Source of the DNA: Achromobacter marplatensis
GTDB taxonomy: Bacteria; Pseudomonadota; Gammaproteobacteria; Burkholderiales; Burkholderiaceae_B
NCBI RefSeq assembly: GCF_002209535.1
Contig: NZ_NJIG01000005.1
Location: 124,001 to 188,000, forward strand
DNA length: 64,000 bases
Reading direction: 5' to 3'
Shown: one piece after another, positions 16,740 through 24,355 of the stretch
How the letters are laid out: each line of letters starts with the position of its first letter
How positions within the stretch are numbered: position 1 is the stretch's first letter
Position numbers and translations under genes: made by a program
The notes under the pieces: generated by a model
What the model was told of the DNA's origin: nothing
The model's input: only the letters and a program-made list of their open reading frames with translations
Database searches by the model: none

Positions 16740-17585
16740 ATGAGCACAAAACGTAATTTCCTGGCGTCCGTCCTTGCCCTGGCCAGCCTGGCCAGTCTTG
16801 GCCTGCCGAGCGCCGCCCAGGCCCAATCCGCCAACGAGACCGCCATGGAGCGCATCATGCGCACCAAGACGATCCGCATCGGCGCCATCGCCGGCGCCAT
16901 CCCCTACTTCAACAAGAACCTGAATACGGGCAAGTGGGAAGGCTTCGGCCCCGACTTCGCCGAGATGTTCGCGGCTCGCCTGGGGGTCAAGACCGAATAC
17001 CTGGAAACCACCTGGGGCAACTCGGTGCTGGACGTCCAGACCAACAAGATCGACCTGATGTTCGGCATGGCGCCCACCCCGGCCCGCAAGGAAGTGGTGA
17101 ACTTCTCGGACACGCTGTTCAATAACACCTACACCACCGTTTGCCGCAAGGGATTCGTCGGCAAGTCGTGGGCCGAACTGGACACGCCCGAGACCCGTGT
17201 GGTCGTGGACGTGGGTTCCAGCCATGACCAGCTGGCCACCCGCGTGCTGCAAAAGGCGAACGTGACGCGCCTGGAGAACTCTGGCGCCGCCACCCTGGCG
17301 CTGTCCTCGGGCCGCGCCGACTGCCAGATCCTGGTCGTGCTGCTGGCCAAGCCGCTGCTGGAAAAGCGCCCGAACATCGGCACGATGAGCATCCCCGCTC
17401 CGGTCGAAACGGCGCCCGTCAGTATCGGCCTGCGCAAGGAAAGCGACGACTCCCTGCAGAAGGCGGTCAACGCCTGGCTGGCCGACATCCGCGCGAAAGA
17501 CGAAGTGCGCGGCGTGATCCTGGGCAATATGCAAAAGCTCGCCGGCGTACCGCCCGAGGCGTTCCCGCCCGAAATCAAGTTCTAA
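16740..17585 (+). CDS. Polar amino-acid ABC transporter, periplasmic binding protein
   Basis: 281 residues of the SBP family 3 (GlnH/HisJ-like). A Sec signal peptide ends near AQA28. The mature protein shows KTIRIGAIAGAIPYFNKN, GFGPDFAEMFAARLGVK and the helix-strand segment LDVQTNKIDLMFGMAPTPARKEVVNFSDTL, where substrate carboxylate and amino contacts usually lie. The start at 16740 has GAGGAG 6 nt upstream and lies 28 nt after the dehydrogenase gene. The ligand cannot be read from sequence; the neighbours suggest a D-amino acid or an Asp/Glu-type substrate. Confidence 0.92.
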   Translation: MSTKRNFLASVLALASLASLGLPSAAQAQSANETAMERIMRTKTIRIGAIAGAIPYFNKNLNTGKWEGFGPDFAEMFAARLGVKTEYLETTWGNSVLDVQTNKIDLMFGMAPTPARKEVVNFSDTLFNNTYTTVCRKGFVGKSWAELDTPETRVVVDVGSSHDQLATRVLQKANVTRLENSGAATLALSSGRADCQILVVLLAKPLLEKRPNIGTMSIPAPVETAPVSIGLRKESDDSLQKAVNAWLADIRAKDEVRGVILGNMQKLAGVPPEAFPPEIKF

Positions 17586-17595
17586 GGCCTGCGCC

Positions 17596-18387
17596 ATGAA
17601 TGACCAGAATGGAACCCTTCCCTCCCGATCCCGCCTGACGACCTGGCTCTTTGTCGCGGTCGCCGCGATCGCGCTGTTCGCGATCGTCAAGAAATGGGAC
17701 AGCATCGCCGGAAACGCCGTCAACTACGACTGGGATTTCAGCGTGCTCTGGGAGTACCGCAAGCTGATCGCCACCGGCGTGCTGAACACGATCCTGTTCA
17801 CCATCCTGTGCGTGTTCCTGGGCCTGGCGATCGGCCTTGTGACGGGTCTTGGGCGGCTGTCGCGCAACGTGTTCATCACGGCGCCGCTGCGGGCCTACAT
17901 CGAAGTGTTCCGCTGCACGCCGGTCCTGGTGCAGCTGGTCTGGTTCTACTACGCCTTGCCTGTCGTGACCGGCATCGAAATGTCGCCGGTCATGGCGGCC
18001 ACGCTATGCCTGGCGCTGTACGGCGGCGCCTTCTATTCGGAGATCATCCGCGGGGGCATCATTTCGACCGATGCCGGACAGACCGAAGCCGCCAAGGCAC
18101 TGGGCATGACGCCATCGCAGGCGCTGCGCCGCGTGGTGCTGCCGCAGGCCTTCAAGAAGATGGTGCCGCCGCTGATGAACCAATCGATCATGCAGCTGAA
18201 GAACACGTCGCTGCTCTCGGTGCTGGCCGTGCCGGACCTGCTCTACCAGGGCCAGGTCATCGCCCACGATACGTACCGCCCGCTAGAGATCTACACCTTC
18301 ATCGCGGTCGCGTATTTCGTGATCCTGCTTCCGTTCACGATGTGGGCCAAGAAGCTGGAATTCGGCGGCATCAGCAAAGAGGCATGA
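17596..18387 (+). CDS. Polar amino-acid ABC transporter permease
   Basis: 263-residue inner-membrane permease of the HisM/GlnP family. It has about five membrane segments and the EAA loop [25 protein letters not shown] that docks the ATPase. It starts 10 nt after the binding-protein gene. Its stop overlaps a possible alternative start of the ATPase gene (ATGA at 18384). An N-terminal extension with one extra hydrophobic helix precedes the conserved core. Confidence 0.93.
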   Translation: MNDQNGTLPSRSRLTTWLFVAVAAIALFAIVKKWDSIAGNAVNYDWDFSVLWEYRKLIATGVLNTILFTILCVFLGLAIGLVTGLGRLSRNVFITAPLRAYIEVFRCTPVLVQLVWFYYALPVVTGIEMSPVMAATLCLALYGGAFYSEIIRGGIISTDAGQTEAAKALGMTPSQALRRVVLPQAFKKMVPPLMNQSIMQLKNTSLLSVLAVPDLLYQGQVIAHDTYRPLEIYTFIAVAYFVILLPFTMWAKKLEFGGISKEA

Positions 18388-18389
18388 CC

Positions 18390-19169
18390 ATGAGCACCCC
18401 CATCATCAGCATCCAGGGCTTGCGCAAGTCGTTCGCCAATCAGGAAGTGCTCAAGGACATCAACTTGCAAGTCGAACGGGGCCAGGTCGTGGCGTTGATC
18501 GGCCCGTCCGGCTCCGGCAAATCCACCTTGCTTCGCTGCATCAACCTGCTGACGATCCCCGACGGCGGCCAGATCACGGTAGGCAACCAGTCGCTGACTT
18601 TCCAGGGCGCGCACACGCGGCTGCCCAGCGAACGCAAGCTGGCCAGCTTTCGCGCATCCGCCGGTATGGTGTTCCAGCACTTCAACCTGTTCCCGCACAT
18701 GACCGCGTTGCAGAACGTGATGGAAGGCCCGGTCACCGTGCTGCGCCGGCCGAAAAAGGAAGCCGAGGCGCTGGCCCGCGAACTGCTGGGCAAGGTGGGC
18801 CTGCTGGAACGCGCCGATTACTTTCCGGACAAGCTGTCGGGCGGCCAGAAGCAACGCGTGGCCATCGCCCGCGCGCTCGCGATGCAGCCCGCCGTCATGC
18901 TGTTCGACGAGGCCACGTCGGCGCTGGACCCCGAGCTGGTGGGCGAAGTGTTGAACGTCATCAAGGGCTTGGCCCGTGACGGCATGACCATGATCCTCGT
19001 GACGCACGAAATCGGCTTTGCCAAGGAAGTGGCGGACCAGGTCGTCTTCATGCGCGACGGCGTCGTGGCGGAAGCCGGCCCCCCGGATGTCGTGATCGGC
19101 AACTCCCGGAACGAGGCCACCCGCGCGTTCCTGGCGCGCTTTAACCGCGCGCCCGGCGTGGAAGGCTAA
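18390..19169 (+). CDS. Polar amino-acid ABC transporter ATPase
   Basis: 259 residues of the GlnQ/HisP type. Walker A GPSGSGKS is at 38-45, the signature is LSGGQKQR, Walker B is [13 protein letters not shown], and the H-loop is TLVTHE-like ([13 protein letters not shown]). There are two in-frame ATGs. I chose 18390 because the AGAGG Shine-Dalgarno lies 7 nt before it and only 1 nt before the ATG at 18384. It forms one importer with the two preceding genes. Confidence 0.93.
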   Translation: MSTPIISIQGLRKSFANQEVLKDINLQVERGQVVALIGPSGSGKSTLLRCINLLTIPDGGQITVGNQSLTFQGAHTRLPSERKLASFRASAGMVFQHFNLFPHMTALQNVMEGPVTVLRRPKKEAEALARELLGKVGLLERADYFPDKLSGGQKQRVAIARALAMQPAVMLFDEATSALDPELVGEVLNVIKGLARDGMTMILVTHEIGFAKEVADQVVFMRDGVVAEAGPPDVVIGNSRNEATRAFLARFNRAPGVEG

Positions 19170-19172
19170 GCC

Positions 19173-19838
19173 ATGCGCACCGACGGATTCCTGGGCGTAC
19201 TGATGCTGGACACCCGCTTTCCGCGCCCCCCGGGCGACGTCGGCAACCGCGAGACCTACTCGCGCGCCGGCATCCCGGTGCGCTTTGTCACCGTGCAAGG
19301 CGCCTCGCCGCGCAAGATCGTGCAGGAGGCCGACCCGTCCTTCCTGCAGCCCTTTGTGGACGCGGCCGTGGCGCTGGCCGCGCAGGGCGCCCGGCTGATT
19401 TCAACCAGCTGCGGGTTTCTGGCCAGGTACCAGACGGTGCTGCAGGCGGCCGTTCCAGTGCCCGTCGTCACTTCCAGCCTGCTGCAGTGCCAGGGCCTGG
19501 ACCGCGTCGGCATCGTGACCTTCGATGCGCAGTCGCTGTCGCGCCCCCTTCTGGACGCCGTGGACGTTCCCGCCGACGCAGTCGTCGAGGGCATCGCGCC
19601 CGGCTGCGAAATGCACGCGCGCATCCTGGCGAACGCCCCCGAGATGGATCTGGCCGAAGTCGAACGCAACGTGGTGGACGCCGCCCGGCGCCTCGCGGCG
19701 CGCGAATCCGGCCTGCGCAACATCGTGCTGGAGTGCACCAACATGCCCCCCTACCGCGATGCCGTTGCCCGCGCCACCGGCCTGCCCGTGCATGACATCG
19801 AAACCTTGCTTCTGGCGCGCTGGCGCGAACTGCCCTAG
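19173..19838 (+). CDS. Asp/Glu/hydantoin racemase-family protein
   Basis: 221 residues with the cysteine pair of cofactor-independent racemases: Cys80 in STSCGF and Cys188 in LECTNMPP. These would act as the two acid-base residues. The protein is shorter and more diverged than glutamate racemase MurI, and it could also be a maleate-isomerase/Asp-Glu-racemase relative. It is the last gene of the operon with the D-amino-acid dehydrogenase and transporter, 3 nt after the ATPase. Conversion between L- and D-forms of the imported substrate is the simplest reading. Confidence 0.8.
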   Translation: MRTDGFLGVLMLDTRFPRPPGDVGNRETYSRAGIPVRFVTVQGASPRKIVQEADPSFLQPFVDAAVALAAQGARLISTSCGFLARYQTVLQAAVPVPVVTSSLLQCQGLDRVGIVTFDAQSLSRPLLDAVDVPADAVVEGIAPGCEMHARILANAPEMDLAEVERNVVDAARRLAARESGLRNIVLECTNMPPYRDAVARATGLPVHDIETLLLARWRELP

Positions 19839-19870
19839 GCGCTGCGACACGCACCCTGTCCTGCGACAAA

Positions 19871-19904
19871 AAAAGCGCGCGGCCTATGCGGGCCGCGCGC
19901 TTTT
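19871..19904. terminator. Bidirectional intrinsic terminator between convergent genes
   Basis: Perfect 14-bp stem: arms AAAAGCGCGCGGCC and GGCCGCGCGCTTTT around the loop TATGCG. The A-tract on the left and T-tract on the right let it serve both the racemase operon (+) and the ABC ATPase gene (-). Confidence 0.93.
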
Positions 19905-19921
19905 GCCTGAACCGGACGGAA

Positions 19922-20716
19922 TCAGCCGAGCAACAGCGCGTCGTCCGACAGCTTCTCGCCACGCACGCGTTCGAACATCGCCAGCAGGTCCGGCACGTCC
20001 ATGCCGCGGCGCTCTTCGCCGGACACGTCAAGCACGACCTGGCCTTGATGCAGCATGACCGTGCGGTCGCCCACGTCCAGCGCCTGGCGCATGCTGTGGG
20101 TGACCATCATGGTGGTCAGCTGGTTCTCGGCGACGATGCGGGCCGTCAACTGCAGCACGAAGTCCGCCGTGCGCGGGTCCAGCGCCGCGGTGTGCTCGTC
20201 CAGCAGCAGGATGCGCGACGGCTGCAAGGCCGCCATCAGCAGGCTGACCGCCTGGCGCTGACCGCCCGACAAGAGACCGATGCGGTCGGTCAGGCGGTTT
20301 TCCAACCCCAGGCCCAGGGTGGACAGGCGTTCGCGGAAACCGTCCTTCATCGATGCCTTGACGGCCCGGCCATAACCGCGCCGCGCGCCGCGCATTTGCG
20401 CCAACGCCATGTTTTCTTCGATGGTCAGATCTTCGCACGTGCCGGCCATCGGATCCTGGAACACGCGGGCCACGCGGCCGGCGCGCGCCCAGACGGGCTG
20501 GCGCGTGACGTCCACGCCATTGATGTCGATGCGGCCGGAATCGACTGGCAGGTCGCCCGATACAGCGTTCAGGAACGTGGACTTGCCAGCGCCGTTGGAG
20601 CCGATGACGGTCACGAACTGGCCTGACGGGATTTCCAGCGACATGCCTCGCAGGGCGCGGGTCTCGATGGGCGTGCCAGCGTTGAAAGTAATCTTGAGAT
20701 CTTTAGCGGACAACAT
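19922..20716 (-). CDS. ABC transporter ATPase of a TrpX-type (putative Trp/Tyr) importer
   Basis: 264-residue ATPase. Walker A GSNGAGKS is at 39-46. The signature is degenerate in its first position (LLSGGQRQAV), Walker B is ILLLDEHTAALDP and the H-loop is MMVTHS. The DEHTAALDP form, with His after DE, is what I associate with the ABC family that partners TrpX-like binding proteins. The permease (20861-21748) and binding protein (22140-23111) are upstream on the same strand. The substrate assignment (aromatic amino acids) is from family naming only. Confidence 0.88.
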   Translation of the reverse strand: MLSAKDLKITFNAGTPIETRALRGMSLEIPSGQFVTVIGSNGAGKSTFLNAVSGDLPVDSGRIDINGVDVTRQPVWARAGRVARVFQDPMAGTCEDLTIEENMALAQMRGARRGYGRAVKASMKDGFRERLSTLGLGLENRLTDRIGLLSGGQRQAVSLLMAALQPSRILLLDEHTAALDPRTADFVLQLTARIVAENQLTTMMVTHSMRQALDVGDRTVMLHQGQVVLDVSGEERRGMDVPDLLAMFERVRGEKLSDDALLLG

Positions 20717-20774
20717 TTCAGTACTCCATTGTGCAGTCGCAGCACCCGCGCTGCACGAGGCTGGCGCAGCTAGA

Positions 20775-20859
20775 CTGGGGCCGCCGCGGAGCCGGCTTTG
20801 CCGGTCCGCCAGCGGCGCCCCCTTGAGGGGGAAGCGCCACAGGCGCTTCAGGGGTGGGC
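20775..20859. repeat. GC-rich palindromic intergenic element (REP-like)
   Basis: The gap between permease and ATPase is filled by adjacent short hairpins. One has arms GCCGGC and GCCGGT around TTT. A second is GGCGCCCCCTTGAGGGGGAA-type (arms CCCCCT and AGGGGG region). A third has arms GCGCC and GGCGC around ACA. Similar C/G-run hairpins are scattered between genes in Bordetella-like genomes as I recall. It may tune transcript stability within the ABC operon. No second copy is evident in this window. Confidence 0.5.
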
Positions 20860-20860
20860 A

Positions 20861-21748
20861 TCAACTTTTCTTGCCGACCAAGCGGCGCTTGAGCATCGGG
20901 ATGACCAGGGCGACCGTGACCAGCACCGCGGTGACGAGGTTCAGGTCTTGTGCCTTCAGGCCGATGAAATCGCTGTTCAACGCCAGGGCGATGAAGAAGC
21001 GGTAGACGATGGCGCCAATGATGACGGCAAGCGTCGCCAACACCAGTTTTCGCGACGGCAGGATGCTTTCGCCGACGATCACCGCGGCCAGGCCGATCAC
21101 GATGGTGCCGATGCCCATCGAGATGTCCGAACCGCCTTGCGTCTGCGCGAACAGCGCGCCGGCCAGGGCGACCAGCGCGTTCGACAGCGCCATGCCGCCC
21201 AGGATCATGCGACCGGTGTTGACGCCCTGCGCGCGGGCCATGCGGCCGTTCGAGCCGGTGGCGCGCACGGCCAGTCCGGTCTGCGTGGCGAAGAACCAGT
21301 CCAGCGCCAGCTTGGCCAGGATCACGATCACGATCAGGATCAGCGGGCGGGCGACGTAGTCGGAAATCCAGCCCGGCTGCAAGATCGTGAAGACAGTGGG
21401 TTCGGTGATCAGCGGCACGTTGGGCTTGCCCATGATGCGCAGGTTGATCGAGTACAGCGCGATCATCATCAGGATGCTGGCCAGCAGATCCATGATCTTG
21501 AGCTTCACGTTCAACCAACCCGTGACCAGCCCCGCGGCCGCGCCGGCGAAGGTGGCGATGATGGTGGCCGAAAACGGATCGGTGCCCGACGCGATCAGCG
21601 TCGCACAGACGGCGCCGCCCAGCGGGAAGCTGCCGTCAACGGTCAGGTCGGGGAAGCGCAGCAGGCGAAAGGAGATAAACACGCCCAAGGCCACCAGGCT
21701 GAAGATCAGCCCGATCTCCAACGCGCCTAACAACGAGAACAATGACAT
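20861..21748 (-). CDS. ABC transporter permease of the TrpX-type importer
   Basis: 295-residue polytopic permease related to branched-chain/sugar permeases. It has eight or nine hydrophobic segments, an early LRFPDLTVDGSFPLGGAV segment and RATGSNGRMARAQGVNTG in the cytoplasmic loop that contacts the ATPase. The DLTVDGSF motif is characteristic of permeases in this family. It follows the binding-protein gene after a 391-nt gap that contains a terminator, and precedes the ATPase gene. Confidence 0.9.
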   Translation of the reverse strand: MSLFSLLGALEIGLIFSLVALGVFISFRLLRFPDLTVDGSFPLGGAVCATLIASGTDPFSATIIATFAGAAAGLVTGWLNVKLKIMDLLASILMMIALYSINLRIMGKPNVPLITEPTVFTILQPGWISDYVARPLILIVIVILAKLALDWFFATQTGLAVRATGSNGRMARAQGVNTGRMILGGMALSNALVALAGALFAQTQGGSDISMGIGTIVIGLAAVIVGESILPSRKLVLATLAVIIGAIVYRFFIALALNSDFIGLKAQDLNLVTAVLVTVALVIPMLKRRLVGKKS

Positions 21749-22077
21749 GGGTCAAATCCAATCAGGGTAAGGAAGGTGCATATTAAAGACTTGAAACGTC
21801 GGATTTCTTGCGTTTGGGGGTCAGTTTTACCCCAGCTTTCGCAATAAACGTTTCCCGGGCCGCCATTTTCGCTTGTTTCCTGCCAAAGCGTCTCCACGCG
21901 TGTCGGCAATGCCGCAAGCGGAGTCGTAGAAGACCGTTCAGGGAGCAAAAACGCCCGGTGCGGCACGCGCCGCATTGGCGGGGCACCTGGCAATTCAAGA
22001 CCAGCAGACTGCGCCGGGCCGCGAGCATCTTGTGAACGCTGCCGCCCTGAAGACCTGGGGGTAAGGCAAGACACCAA
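21749..22077. other. Long non-coding gap inside the ABC importer locus
   Basis: About 330 nt between the terminator after the binding-protein gene and the permease start. I find no convincing protein gene; the open frames here lack coding character and a Shine-Dalgarno. It holds a small hairpin GGGGT...ACCCC (about 21817-21833) and a GCGGC/GCCGC hairpin near 21960-21978. It may carry a second promoter for the permease and ATPase genes. Confidence 0.5.
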
Positions 22078-22123
22078 AAAAACCTAACAAAAACCCCGCG
22101 CACGCCGGATAGGCGTGGCGGGG
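22078..22123 (-). terminator. Intrinsic terminator after the binding-protein gene
   Basis: On the minus strand, a stem formed by CCCCGCGCACGCC (22094-22106) and GGCGTGGCGGGG (22112-22123), with one bulged base, is followed by a T-rich tract. It lies 17 nt past the binding-protein stop. It probably lowers permease and ATPase expression relative to the binding protein. Confidence 0.8.
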
Positions 22124-22139
22124 TCCGCGCGGAACCGCT

Positions 22140-23111
22140 TTACTTCACGACCACCGCAGCCGACTTGATGATGGCATCCGACAAGGTCACGCCTTGCTTG
22201 GCGGCAGCGCCCGGATTCACATACAGCTCAAGCTTGGAGATGGTTTCCGACGGGATCGCGCCGGGCTTTTCGCCCTTGAGGATACGCACGACCACCTTGC
22301 CCGTCTGCACGCCCAGGTCGCGGTAGTTGATGCCCAGGGCGGCGATGCCGCCGCGCTTGACGCTGTCGGTGTCCGAGGCGATCAGCGGGATCTTGGCGTC
22401 GTTGCCGACCTTCACCAGCGATTCGTAGGCCGACACGACGTTGTTGTCGGTGTTGGTGTAGATGACGTCGACCTTGCCGATCAGGCTGCGCGCGGCGGAA
22501 GCCACGTCGACCGAACGCGGGGCGGCGGCTTCGACCAGGCTCATGCCGTACTTGGGCAGGATTTCCTGGAGCTTCTTCACAACCACGACCGAATTGGCTT
22601 CGCCCGGGTTGTAGACCATGCCCACGCGCTTGGCGTTGGGGACGATCTTCTTGATCAGGTCAACCTGCTTGTCCAGGGCCAGCAGGTCCGACACGCCGGT
22701 CACGTTGGTGCCCGAGGCGTCCATGCTGGCAACCAGTTGGGCGGCAACGGGATCAGTCACGGCGGAATACACCACCGGCACGTCCTTCGTGGCGGCCACG
22801 ACGGCTTGGGCCGACGGAGTGGCGATCGCGACGATGGCGTCGGGCTTGTCGCCCACGAACTTGCGGGCGATCTGCGCGGCGGTGCCGTTATTGCCCTGCG
22901 CACTTTGATATTGCCACTTCAGGTTCTTGCCCGCTTCATAGCCGGCTTGCTTAAGCGCGTCTTGCACGCCGTCACGCACGGCGTCCAGCGCCGGGTGCTC
23001 GACGATGGCGGTGATTGCCACCGACTTCTGCTGCGCGGCCACAGGCGCGGCGATAGCCATCGCCAGCGCCATGGCGCCAACCGTCAGAAAATGTTTTTTT
23101 CCGATCAGCAT
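22140..23111 (-). CDS. ABC transporter substrate-binding protein, TrpX/YtfQ-like (ABC_sub_bind family)
   Basis: 323-residue periplasmic binding protein. A signal peptide ending near VAAQ27 is followed by VAITAIVEHPALDAVRDGVQDALKQAGY, the opening typical of the ABC_sub_bind family. KPDAIVAIATPSAQAV and the NAKRVGMVYNPGEANSV segment follow. The family is often labelled putative tryptophan/tyrosine transport. It leads the operon and has its own terminator downstream. The 5' flank carries three runs of 5-6 G (23147-23175). Confidence 0.9.
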   Translation of the reverse strand: MLIGKKHFLTVGAMALAMAIAAPVAAQQKSVAITAIVEHPALDAVRDGVQDALKQAGYEAGKNLKWQYQSAQGNNGTAAQIARKFVGDKPDAIVAIATPSAQAVVAATKDVPVVYSAVTDPVAAQLVASMDASGTNVTGVSDLLALDKQVDLIKKIVPNAKRVGMVYNPGEANSVVVVKKLQEILPKYGMSLVEAAAPRSVDVASAARSLIGKVDVIYTNTDNNVVSAYESLVKVGNDAKIPLIASDTDSVKRGGIAALGINYRDLGVQTGKVVVRILKGEKPGAIPSETISKLELYVNPGAAAKQGVTLSDAIIKSAAVVVK

Positions 23112-23395
23112 ACTAAGCTCCTTGAACCCTTGATCGTTGTTCGTTTGGGGGTTGTCGTGGGGGTTTCGTGGGGGGTTTCGTCGTTATGGCTGCATTGGCG
23201 GTTTCCCGCCTGTTTGGCTGACCATAAAGCCGTATAGTCTAACTTGCCGCCAAGCAAAATAACTTGGGGGGAATCCCTGAAATGGTGCATGCCGCTCACC
23301 GCATGCCCCACACCGGGGCACGCGGCGCCAATATACTAAACCGGCGGCGGACCACCCTTTCCCGGCAGCCTGCCGCCGCATCCAAAGGCCCTACC

Positions 23396-24352
23396 ATGAT
23401 CAAACGCGCTCTAGGCCGTTCCGGCCTGCAAATCCCCCCACTCACCTTCGGCGGCAACGTCTTCGGCTGGACCGTCGACGAAGCCGGCACGTACTCGCTG
23501 CTGGACGCCCTGGTCGACGCGGGCCTGAATTTCATCGACACCGCCGACGTCTATTCGCGCTGGGTCCCGGGCAACCAGGGCGGCGAATCCGAAACGCTGA
23601 TCGGCAAATGGCTCAAGCGTTCCGGCAAGCGCGACCGCGTGCTGATCGCCACCAAAGTCGGCATGGAGATGGGGCCCGACGCCCGCGGCCTGGCGCCCGC
23701 CTACATCCGCCGTTCGCTGGAAGCGTCGCTGGCCCGCCTGCAGACGGACCATGTGGACCTGTACCAGTCCCACAAGGACGATCCCGACACGCCACTGACC
23801 GACACGCTGGCGGAATACGCCAAGCACATCGAATCCGGCAAGGTGCGCGCCATCGGCGCGTCGAACTACACGGCCGTGCGCTTGTCCGAAGCGCTGATCA
23901 CGGCGGAACGGCACGACCTGCCGCGCTATGAAAGCATCCAGCCGGAATACAACCTGTACAGCCGCGAGCCCTTCGAATCCGGCTTGCAGAGCCTGGTGAA
24001 GACCCAGCAGATGGGCACGATCAACTACTACGCGCTGGCCAGCGGCTTTCTCAGCGGCAAGTACCGCAGCGCGGCCGACGTGGGCAAAAGCGCGCGCGGC
24101 CAGAAGATTGTCGACACGTACTTGAACGACCGGGGCCTGCGCATCCTGAAGGCGCTGGACGAGATTTCCGAGGACGCCGGCTGCACGCCTGCGCAGGCCG
24201 CGCTGGCCTGGCAGATCGCGCAGCCCGGCATCACCTCGCCCATTGTCAGCGCCACCTCGATCGCCCAGCTGGACGAACTGGTCAAGGCCGCCAGCCTGAC
24301 GCTGACGCATGACCAGTTGACCAAGCTCAGCCAGGCCAGCGAGTGGCGCTAG
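23396..24352 (+). CDS. Aldo/keto reductase
   Basis: 318-residue NADPH-dependent carbonyl reductase of the AKR superfamily. The catalytic tetrad is present: Asp48, Tyr53 (DTADVYSRW), Lys87 (ATKVGM) and His126 (YQSHKDD). The NADP-binding C-terminal part has IVSATSIAQLDELVKAA. I placed the start at 23396, where the conserved IKRALGRSGLQIPPLTFGG begins; AAAGG lies 8 nt upstream. It is divergent from the ABC importer and convergent with the TonB receptor. The physiological substrate is unknown. Confidence 0.9.
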   Translation: MIKRALGRSGLQIPPLTFGGNVFGWTVDEAGTYSLLDALVDAGLNFIDTADVYSRWVPGNQGGESETLIGKWLKRSGKRDRVLIATKVGMEMGPDARGLAPAYIRRSLEASLARLQTDHVDLYQSHKDDPDTPLTDTLAEYAKHIESGKVRAIGASNYTAVRLSEALITAERHDLPRYESIQPEYNLYSREPFESGLQSLVKTQQMGTINYYALASGFLSGKYRSAADVGKSARGQKIVDTYLNDRGLRILKALDEISEDAGCTPAQAALAWQIAQPGITSPIVSATSIAQLDELVKAASLTLTHDQLTKLSQASEWR

Positions 24353-24355
24353 GCG

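Noticed and set aside
21727..22077. Leftward open frame of about 116 codons in the ABC gap
   Set aside because: No Shine-Dalgarno, no recognisable domain and composition unlike neighbouring genes.
23147..23175. G-rich runs as a riboswitch or G-quadruplex in the mRNA
   Set aside because: The G-runs are on the strand opposite the leader transcript, and only three clear runs are close together.
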